The translations under genes and the position numbers were made by a program. A DNA stretch of 64,000 bases, from NCBI GenBank assembly GCA_009777335.1, contig WRMC01000007.1, positions 1-64,000 of the forward strand. Reading direction: 5' to 3'. The DNA is from Treponema sp. (GTDB lineage: Bacteria; Spirochaetota; Spirochaetia; Treponematales; Breznakiellaceae). The notes under the pieces are model-generated. The model searched no databases. It was given only the letters and a program-made list of their open reading frames with translations, and had not been told where the DNA came from. This document shows, one piece after another, positions 49,651 through 57,800 of this stretch (its first letter is position 1; each line of letters begins with the position of its first letter).

Positions 49651-51768
49651 ATGGAGGAAAAAGAAGTGGCGCAATTATTTTTCAAAGAGGAAGGGCGGCT
49701 TGTCTACCGCTACGATGCCGAGAAGGTGTGGATAGAGCCCTGGGGTCCCAACAGCCTTCGGGTCCGCTCCACCAAGATGGCTCAGATGCCCGAAGAAGCC
49801 TGGGCCCTTCTGCCTCCCAAGGCCACTGCCGTCCAGATAGATATACAGGAGGCCGAGGCATCCATCACCAACGGCAAGATCAAGCTGACCATGAGCCGGG
49901 CGGGGAAGATCATCATCTACAACCAAAAGGGGGAGAAGATCCTGGAGGAGTTTATCCGGAACCGCCGGGATTCCCACGCAGATTATTGCTCGGCCCTGGA
50001 CATAGAGAACCGGGATTTTAAGCCCATCATAGGAGGGGACTACCAGCTTTGCCTGCGGCTGGAATCCCTGAGCCCCCATGAAAGGATCTACGGCATGGGG
50101 CAGTACCAGATGCCCCACCTCAACCTCAAGGGCTGTACCCTGGAACTGGCCCAGCGGAACTCCCAGGCGACGGTGCCCTTCATGGTGTCCAGCCTGGGCT
50201 ATGGGTTTCTATGGAACAACCCCGCGGTGGGCCGGGTGGTCTTTGGCAAGAACATGAGCACCTGGGAAGCCGAGAGCAGCACCAAGATGGATTACTGGAT
50301 CTGTGCCGGAGACAGCCCCGCGGAGATTGAGGAGGCCTACGCCGAAGCTACCGGCAAGGTTCCCATGATGAGCGAGACGGCCATGGGCTTTTGGCAGTGC
50401 AAGCTCCGCTACCGTAACCAGGAGGAACTTTTGGCGGTAGCCCGGGAGTACAAGAGGCTGGGCATCCCCCTGTCGGTGATAGTGGTAGACTTTTTCCACT
50501 GGCCCTACCAGGGGGACTGGCGCTTTGATGAACGCTACTGGCCAGACCCCGAAGGGATGATCAGTGAACTTAAAGCCATGGGGATAGAGCTCATGGTGTC
50601 GGTCTGGCCCACGGTGGACCGCCGCAGCGAGAACTTTGAAGAGATGCTGGAGCGGGGCCTTTTGATCCGCACCGAGAGGGGCTACCGGATCAGTATGGAC
50701 TTCCAGGGGAACACCCTCCACTTTGATGCCACCAACCCCGAGGCCCGGTCCTATGTTTGGGAGAAGATCAAGGGGAACTACTACGACAAGGGGGTCAGGA
50801 TTTTCTGGCTCGACGAGGCGGAGCCGGAGTACACGGTCTATGACTTTGAACAGTACCGCTACCACCTGGGGCCCAATGTGCAAATCGGAAACATCTTTCC
50901 CCTCCTTTATACCAAGGCCTTCTACGATGGCATGGAGGGGGAGGGACAGAAGAACATCCTTAACCTTTTGCGTTGTGCCTGGGCGGGGAGCCAGAGGTAC
51001 GGGGCCCTGGTCTGGTCCGGGGACATCCATTCCAGCTTTTCCAGCATGAGGAACCAGCTCTGTGCGGGCCTCAACATGGCCATGGCGGGCATCCCCTGGT
51101 GGACCACCGACATAGGGGGCTTTCATGGGGGGGACATAGGGAGCCCTGCCTTTAAGGAGCTCCTGGTCCGCTGGTTCCAGTGGGGCTGCTTCTGCCCCGT
51201 CATGCGGCTCCACGGTTTTAGGGAACCCACCGAGTACCAGCTTCTGGGGGTAGCCCAGGATCTAAGCACCCTCACCGGGGCGGACAACGAGATCTGGTCC
51301 TATGGGCCGGAGATCTTCGAGATCTGCAAAACCTATATCCTCCTGCGGGAGAAGCTCCGCCCCTATATCACCGAGCAGATGAAGGCCGCCCACGAAAAGG
51401 GAAGCCCGGTAATGCGGCCCCTCTTTTACGACTTCCCCCAAGACCCCCGATCCTGGGAGATAGAAGACCAGTATATGTTCGGCCCCAGCCTCCTGGTGGC
51501 CCCGGTGCTCTGCGAGGGCGCAAGGGAAAGGGAACTCTACCTCCCCCCAGGGGACTGGACCTGCTTCTGGTCCGGGGCCCGATACGAAGGAGGCAGAGTG
51601 CATACCGTCCCGGCACCCCTGGAGCAGATCCCGGTTTTTTCCCGGGATGGAGCCAAGGATGCTGATAAAAAAGATGAGCTATTTGGATTGTGGATTAACA
51701 GAGAAGAAACTGCCGACGTAAATTCGTTTGTCCGAAAAATGAGAAGAGGAAGAACCTATGCTCATTGA
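49651..51768 (+). CDS. Glycoside hydrolase family 31 enzyme with foreign C-terminal tail
   Basis: A 705-residue GH31 enzyme, alpha-xylosidase-like. N-terminal beta-sandwich (about 1-235) with GMGQYQMPHLNLKG; catalytic barrel with nucleophile Asp388 (FWLDEAEPE) and acid/base Asp458 (WSGDI); DIGGFHGGD and PVMRLHGFREP follow, then the proximal beta domain to IPVFSRDG. Residues 670-705 do not fit GH31: DELFGLW...RKMRRGRTYAH looks like the C-terminus of a VapB antitoxin, and the normal distal beta domain is missing. No signal peptide, so it acts in the cytoplasm on imported oligosaccharides. Loss of the distal domain may or may not abolish activity. Confidence 0.85.
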   Translation: MEEKEVAQLFFKEEGRLVYRYDAEKVWIEPWGPNSLRVRSTKMAQMPEEAWALLPPKATAVQIDIQEAEASITNGKIKLTMSRAGKIIIYNQKGEKILEEFIRNRRDSHADYCSALDIENRDFKPIIGGDYQLCLRLESLSPHERIYGMGQYQMPHLNLKGCTLELAQRNSQATVPFMVSSLGYGFLWNNPAVGRVVFGKNMSTWEAESSTKMDYWICAGDSPAEIEEAYAEATGKVPMMSETAMGFWQCKLRYRNQEELLAVAREYKRLGIPLSVIVVDFFHWPYQGDWRFDERYWPDPEGMISELKAMGIELMVSVWPTVDRRSENFEEMLERGLLIRTERGYRISMDFQGNTLHFDATNPEARSYVWEKIKGNYYDKGVRIFWLDEAEPEYTVYDFEQYRYHLGPNVQIGNIFPLLYTKAFYDGMEGEGQKNILNLLRCAWAGSQRYGALVWSGDIHSSFSSMRNQLCAGLNMAMAGIPWWTTDIGGFHGGDIGSPAFKELLVRWFQWGCFCPVMRLHGFREPTEYQLLGVAQDLSTLTGADNEIWSYGPEIFEICKTYILLREKLRPYITEQMKAAHEKGSPVMRPLFYDFPQDPRSWEIEDQYMFGPSLLVAPVLCEGARERELYLPPGDWTCFWSGARYEGGRVHTVPAPLEQIPVFSRDGAKDADKKDELFGLWINREETADVNSFVRKMRRGRTYAH
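51658..51768 (+). pseudogene. VapB-type antitoxin remnant fused to the GH31 gene
   Basis: The last 36 codons of the GH31 reading frame encode a charged segment (KKDELFGLWINREETAD, then FVRKMRRGR) typical of the C-terminal toxin-binding part of VapB antitoxins. Base composition drops to AT-rich at this point. Its stop overlaps the ATG of a VapC-like stub in the way intact vapBC genes overlap. Confidence 0.55.
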
Positions 51769-51808
51769 TTCTGATATTTTAATTATACAGAAATTTCAAC
51801 TAAAATGA
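51758..51808 (+). pseudogene. VapC toxin stub (first residues only)
   Basis: An ATG at 51758, overlapping the upstream stop region, opens MLIDSDILI, the first strand and catalytic aspartate of a PIN-domain VapC toxin, then turns into unrelated sequence and stops after 16 codons. The TGA overlaps the ATG of the ABC transporter gene (ATGA), so the stub may still couple translation. Confidence 0.6.
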
Positions 51809-53490
51809 AGATGAATAAAACTTCCTTCCCCCTAATTAAAATCATCTCATTTTACCGGCCCTACAGGCTGCTCTTTATGGGGGTCCTCGCCTGTGCGGCT
51901 GTCACTGTCCTGGCTGGCCTGGCCCTGCCCCTCTGCATCCGCTACATCACCGTGGAGGTTCTGGCTGTAGGACCTGCCGAAGCGGTTCCCCTAATATTTA
52001 GGACCCTCCTCCTCATGCTGGCCCTGATCATGGTCCAGGTATTAAGCGGGCTGTTCTACGATTATAAGGGCCACGCCGTGGGGGCCAGGATGGAGCGGGA
52101 TATGCGGCAGGTCCTCTTTGAACACTGCCAGAGGCTCCCCTTAAGCTTCTTTGACCGGGAAAAGACCGGTTCCCTTATGTCCCGGATTACCATGGATCTT
52201 CTTAACCTGGCGGAGTTCTGCCACCATGGGCCGGAAAACCTTCTTATCTTTCTGGCTAGTTTTGTCGGGGCCTTTATCGTCCTCTTTCGTATAGAGCCCC
52301 GGCTTACCCTGGTGGTTTTTGCCCTCCTTCCCCTGATGGTGCTCTACACCGCCTTCTTCCAGGGCCGGCTGAGGCGGGCCTACAGGGAGAACCGGGAAAA
52401 GATCGCCGACCTTAGTGCGGACCTGGAAGACACCCTCTCGGGGGTCAGGGTGGTTAAATCCTTCGGCAATGAGGAAATGGAAGACAGAAAATTTTCCGGG
52501 GCCAACGAGGAGTTTTGCCGGGGCCGGATTAACATTTACCGGAACGAAGCTTATTACTACTCGGTGATGGAGTTCTTCCTCTCGCCCCTGATTACCGTTG
52601 CCGTGGTGGCCGCCGGGGGGCTCCTTATTTCCCGGGCTACCCTAAGCCCGGCGGACCTCATTGTCTTTCTCCTCTATATAGGCTACCTCACCGCCCCTCT
52701 GCGTAACTTTGCCCAGTGGGTGGGGCTGTACCAGGATGCCATGGCGGGGTTCGGCCGGTTTAGGGAGATCATGGAACGAACAAGAGAAGAGCCCGACTCC
52801 CTGGGAGCTCCGCAGGCATGGGCCGCCCATACACCCATCCGGGGCAAGCTGGAATTTGTGAATGTCAGTTTCCGCTACGGCGAAAACCTCGAAAATGTGA
52901 TCGAGGACTTCAATCTTTCTATTGAGCCCGGTGAATCGGTGGCCCTGGTGGGATCTTCAGGGATTGGTAAGACCACCCTCTGTTCCCTTATCCCCCGGTT
53001 CTACGCCCCCACGGCGGGGCAGATCCTTCTGGATGGCTATGATATAGCCGGCATGGATCTGGCTTTTCTTAGGCAGAACATAGGATTGGTAGCCCAGGAG
53101 GTCTATCTTTTTAACGGAACGGTTTTGGAAAATATTCGATATGGCCGGCCCGGGGCCTCCCTGGAAGAGGTGATGGAGGCGGCCCGGCGGGCCAATGCCC
53201 ATGACTTTATCAAAAGCCTCCCCCAGGGCTATGACAGCCCCATAGGCCAGCGGGGTATCCGCCTTTCGGGGGGTCAGCGGCAGCGGCTCTCCATAGCCCG
53301 GGTTTTTCTTAAAGACCCGCCGGTGCTGATCCTCGACGAGGCCACCAGCTCCCTGGACTACGAAAGCGAAGCTCTCATACACCAGGCCCTGGAAAAGTTT
53401 ATGAAGGAGAGGACCACCCTCATCGTAAGCCACCGGGACTCAAGCATACAGCGGGCCGGGCGAATTATCGCTCTGGGGGACTCCCCCTAG
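51805..53490 (+). CDS. ABC exporter half-transporter (MsbA/LmrA type)
   Basis: A 561-residue fused permease-ATPase. Six-helix ABC_membrane domain (about 15-300), then the nucleotide-binding domain with Walker A GSSGIGKTT at 383-391, Q-loop NIGLVAQEVYLF, signature LSGGQRQR from 487, Walker B VLILDEATSSLD and H-loop VSHRD. It probably works as a homodimer exporting lipid, drug or peptide. It ends soon after the H-loop (RIIALGDSP), about 20-25 residues shorter than usual. No own Shine-Dalgarno is evident; the ATG overlaps the VapC stub stop. 4-base 3' overlap with the MFS gene. Confidence 0.9.
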   Translation: MKMNKTSFPLIKIISFYRPYRLLFMGVLACAAVTVLAGLALPLCIRYITVEVLAVGPAEAVPLIFRTLLLMLALIMVQVLSGLFYDYKGHAVGARMERDMRQVLFEHCQRLPLSFFDREKTGSLMSRITMDLLNLAEFCHHGPENLLIFLASFVGAFIVLFRIEPRLTLVVFALLPLMVLYTAFFQGRLRRAYRENREKIADLSADLEDTLSGVRVVKSFGNEEMEDRKFSGANEEFCRGRINIYRNEAYYYSVMEFFLSPLITVAVVAAGGLLISRATLSPADLIVFLLYIGYLTAPLRNFAQWVGLYQDAMAGFGRFREIMERTREEPDSLGAPQAWAAHTPIRGKLEFVNVSFRYGENLENVIEDFNLSIEPGESVALVGSSGIGKTTLCSLIPRFYAPTAGQILLDGYDIAGMDLAFLRQNIGLVAQEVYLFNGTVLENIRYGRPGASLEEVMEAARRANAHDFIKSLPQGYDSPIGQRGIRLSGGQRQRLSIARVFLKDPPVLILDEATSSLDYESEALIHQALEKFMKERTTLIVSHRDSSIQRAGRIIALGDSP

Positions 53491-54704
53491 GCCTGGGCTT
53501 TGGCTCCCTTTTGCTTCCCGTGCCAGACTAAACAAGCTATGGCCGAAACAAACATCAAGGCCCCCATGATGATAAGACCCACCGAGAAGCCCTGGGCGTC
53601 GCCTATGCCCCCTATGATGGGGGGGCCCAGGGTCTGACCCACGTCCATGAGGGTGCTCATCATTCCCAGAGAGGCCCCCAGGGCGCCTATGGAGGCCACA
53701 TCGGCGGCCAGGGCGTTGGAGGCGGCGGTGGTAAGGGCAAAGCCCAGGCCGTAGAGAATGATCACCGGGGCCAGGACCAGGACCGAGCGGGTAAAGACCA
53801 GGGAGAAAAAGGAGAGGGAGCAGATCAGAAGGCCCACCACCATCATGGGGAGCCGGCCCATCTTGTCGGAGGCCCGGCCAAAGAAGGGCTTAAGGACGAT
53901 GACCCCCACCAGCTGTATGGTCAGAAGGGTGCCGATGAGCCCCGGGGACATGTCCAGTTCGCTGGCGTAGAGGGGGAAGATCATCTCAAAGGCCCCATAG
54001 GCAAAGTAGATTGAGGCGCTTAAGACCCCAACAAAGAGGAGGGGCCCATAGCTAAGGATGCCCCAGAGTTTTTTCATGAAGCCCGTTTTATCTTCATCGC
54101 TCTTGTGGAACCGGGCGGCGGCGGCGGACTTGTCTTCCTCCTCAGGGGGTTTGCGGAAAAACCAGAGGGCCGCCAGAAGGGCCAGGGACCCGGCCACGGC
54201 GGCGATGAGGTAGACGCTGGAGGGGCCCCCGAGGCCGTAGGCGTTTCCCCCCACGGTGGGGGCCAGGGCCCGGCCTACCATGGTGGCGGAGGAGTATATC
54301 GATAAGTTCTGGCCCGTGTTCTTCCCGCTAAAGGCAGCAATGGCGGCCATGGCCACGGGCCCAAAGGCGGCGGTGGCAAAGCCATGGTAGAAGCGGACAG
54401 CCCCAAGCTGGACCGGGTTGGTCACCAGAAGGTAGATGAAGGGAGCGCTGGCAAAGACCAGGAGGGACCCGATAAGGATACGCTTATAGCCGTAGCGGTC
54501 CGCCAGGTAGCCCGCCAGATAACTGATGAGGATCCCCGGGATGGTAGACATGGATGCAATGATACCAATCTGGGCATTGGTGGCCCCCAACTGGGCGGCA
54601 AAGAGGGGCAAAATGGGCGATTTTGATATGGTGGAGCTAAAAATGGCCAGGGCTCCGCAGAAACCTACCATTAAGAGCATAGGGACGTTTATAGAAGCTT
54701 TCAT
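53487..54704 (-). CDS. Major facilitator superfamily transporter
   Basis: A 405-residue membrane protein with about 12 hydrophobic segments in two halves separated by a charged loop near 185-205. LAGYLADRYGYKR is the loop 2-3 MFS motif and FFGRASDKMGRLPM its repeat in the second half. Likely a drug- or sugar-type proton-coupled exporter; substrate unknown. GGAG before the ATG and a good promoter (54728-54756) upstream. Divergent from the giant lipoprotein gene. Confidence 0.9.
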   Translation of the reverse strand: MKASINVPMLLMVGFCGALAIFSSTISKSPILPLFAAQLGATNAQIGIIASMSTIPGILISYLAGYLADRYGYKRILIGSLLVFASAPFIYLLVTNPVQLGAVRFYHGFATAAFGPVAMAAIAAFSGKNTGQNLSIYSSATMVGRALAPTVGGNAYGLGGPSSVYLIAAVAGSLALLAALWFFRKPPEEEDKSAAAARFHKSDEDKTGFMKKLWGILSYGPLLFVGVLSASIYFAYGAFEMIFPLYASELDMSPGLIGTLLTIQLVGVIVLKPFFGRASDKMGRLPMMVVGLLICSLSFFSLVFTRSVLVLAPVIILYGLGFALTTAASNALAADVASIGALGASLGMMSTLMDVGQTLGPPIIGGIGDAQGFSVGLIIMGALMFVSAIACLVWHGKQKGAKAQA

Positions 54705-54727
54705 AGGGGAATCTCCTTATACTCCCC

Positions 54728-54756
54728 ATAATAAACGTTAATTTTCGGTTTGACAA
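54728..54756 (-). promoter_or_regulatory. Promoter of the MFS gene
   Basis: Minus-strand -35 TTGTCA (54751-54756), 17-base spacer, -10 TATTAT (54728-54733). Confidence 0.65.
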
Positions 54757-54783
54757 TCCATGTTATCCTGGCTTCTCCTTTCC

Positions 54784-54812
54784 TTGACATCGATTTTTCG
54801 AGGTTTTATACT
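54784..54812 (+). promoter_or_regulatory. Strong promoter of the giant lipoprotein gene
   Basis: Consensus -35 TTGACA (54784-54789), spacer of 17 with TCGATTTTTCGA inside, -10 TATACT (54807-54812). The ATG is at 54828, which leaves a leader of only about 9 bases and no Shine-Dalgarno. Confidence 0.75.
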
Positions 54813-54827
54813 TATATATAGAACATA

Positions 54828-57800
54828 ATGAAGAAATCCTTAGCCCCTTCCCCTGGGCGGTTTCGGGGAATGGCCGTACTTCTCCTCATGTGCATGGTCT
54901 TTAGTGCCTGCGATGTCCTTTTTATGGACCTGGCGACTAAGGACCCCTTTGAGGGGGGCTGGGATTCTACCGGTGACCAGGGCGGGGGAGGAAGCGGCGG
55001 GGGCAGTACCCCCATGGCGACGGTGATCTTTGATCCCGGTAACATTTCTCTCCCCATTCCAAGAGAATCGGTGACCGTACCTGTAAACACGACCATACAT
55101 AACAGTCATATGCCCCTATGGTATAGAGATATAGCAGATCCCTACTTCCTGGGCTGGTACACCGAAGCGGACAGCACCGATGAACCCTTTGACAGCCGTA
55201 TCCCCGTCCTGAAAGATATGACCGTCTATGCCCACTGGATTGAAGATACTGGCCAGGGCTCGGTTGAATTTAACCACAATGGGGGGCATCAATCGTCCTA
55301 TCCCAGCCGGGTCCCCCTGGATGGGGATGGCAAGCTTGCCCGGATCCCCGCCCCCCCGGAACGGCATGGCTGGATCTTCTATGGCTGGTATACCCAGGAG
55401 GGGGGGCCCACTGGGGGCGGCGACCTGGTCATCCATACCACCGAACTTGATAGCTCAATAGACACCCTCCATGCCCACTGGATAGCCATACCCCATGCGG
55501 TGACCTATGACCTGGCCGGGGGGACCGGGGTCTACCCCCTGCAGGTGATCCTGGAGCCGGACAGTAACTACGAATGGAGGGTAAGTCCTCCCACAGTTCC
55601 CACCCGGACCGGATACAACTTTGTCCATTGGGCCCGGGTAAACGTAAAGGATGATAATTCCACCGGCGACCGCTGGGATTTTCCGACCGAAGTGGTGGAG
55701 GACCACCTTACCCTGAGGGCCGTCTGGGCACCCCGGGTCTACCAGCTAAGGTATCACCCCAATGGGGGCAATCCTGCTTCCTCTGTGGAAATTCTAAACA
55801 TTCAGTTTGATGAACCCCCGGCCATCCTGGCGCCGAATGATAGCTCTTTAGGTTTCTATCACAGCAACACGAGTTATGGGTTTCTTAACTGGAACAGCCA
55901 GCAAGGCGGCAACCAGGGGACAACCCGATTCTACCCGGGTCAGAGCCTGGCTTTGATCTCCCGCTGGGGGGAGGAGCCATTGGGACATACCTATGTGCTC
56001 TATGCCCAGTGGGGGGAGGCCGGTTCGGCCTTCAGCGATGTTTCGGTCTACTTTAACCTGAACGGGGGTTCCATGGCCTCAGGCGATCCCCACCCCGCTG
56101 AGCTGGACGGCAGGGACCCCACCCAGGGGATTCCTAAGCCCCCCGATGATCCCCAGCGGACGGGCTACGATTTCATGGGCTGGTACAGGATCCATAACCC
56201 GGATTTTCCTAATACCTCAGTATTAAATAACCAGGCCTGGAAGTTTGATAATGACCCCAGCCCCGATGCGGCGGGGATGAACCGGACCCTCTTTGCGGGC
56301 TGGAAGATCCGGGAGTACAGCCTTAGCTATGATGCCAATGCGGGGACCGGTGAAACAGTCACCATGCCGGACCCCCATGCAAACATAGCCTACGACGAGG
56401 GTGATGTGATCAAGGGCCTGGATGACAATGCCCGGCCGGGCTGGCGCTTCCTTGGCTGGAACACCGCCGCCAATGGTTCAGGTCAGAGTATATACCCGGG
56501 GCAGAACATGAGCGCCCTTGAGGCCTGGGGCGGATCAAACACGGCTCCCCTGGTCCTCTTTGCCCAGTGGGAAACCCTGACCTATACGGTGAGCTACTAT
56601 TCCACTGGGGGTACGGCGGTGGCGGCCGCAGAGGGACAGAGCCATGGGAGCATCCTTAGCGCTCCCGGTCCGGTCCCTGAAAGGACGGGCTATACCTTCG
56701 ATGGCTGGCATACTTTGAATGGGACCGAAGACGATGAATGGGGGGTTCAGTGGGTCTTTGGGTCCGCCGATCCCCAATGGGCGGTCACCGAATCCTTCAC
56801 CCTCTTTGCCCGGTGGGAAGCCCGGCTCTATACCCTCCACTACGACCTAAACGGCGGCTCCGGGACGGTACCCGCCAGCAAGGTGGACATTCAATACAAC
56901 ACCTTTGTGGACCTGGCACCCAGTGATGGGATCTATAAGCTGGGCCATGTCTTTACGGGCTGGAATACCGCCTCCGATGGTTCGGGGATTCCCTTCCTGG
57001 GGGGGCAAGAGCAGGTCCGCTTTAGGGACCACCTGACTAACCAGCCATTTAGCACCCTTTATGCTCAGTGGGCTGAAGTCCATCAGGTGACCGTGGAATT
57101 TGACACCCTGGGGGGGAACCATGTACCCTACCGCTACGTGAGCGAAGACGGGGGCATTACCGAACCCCCCGAACCCAGTCTGGTACTTTTTTCCTTTGAG
57201 GGCTGGTACACCGATACTAGCTTTGAGACGAAATTTGAATTCGAGAAAAGGGACAGCGCGGGGGAACTTACCAATCCCGGTGCCTTTACCAAAGTAGAAG
57301 GTAATATCACCCTCGTTGCCTTGTGGCTGGCGAGCAGCGGGGACGGCAGATTAACCATAACCTTCCATGCCAACGGCGGTGAATTCGACGACGGGTCGGC
57401 GAAGTTTACCGAGCGGAGATTCCTGGGCCAGACAGTAAGGGCCCCGGATGATCCCGAAAAGGACCCGGAAGAATTTAATGGCTGGTTTCACATCACTGGC
57501 CCTGTCATAACTGAAATTATTCCTCATAACGATAGCCGGTTTACCGACAATACCCCCTACGACTTTAATGAAGTGGTTCGAAGTGATATGAACCTCTATG
57601 CCCGCTGGGTCAATATGGCAGGCTACTTCGGCTATGGCACCGTGGAAAGCCCCTTCCTGGTGCGCAGCGTGGCGGATCTCCAGCTGGTTGGTTCGGGGGA
57701 TCCCCATCCGGAATACCTCAGCGGCCCCGACTGGGACCTGGATTCTCATTACCGGCAGTTGAATGACCTGCCCGAGAACGGTAGCTCCATGCCCCCAGGA

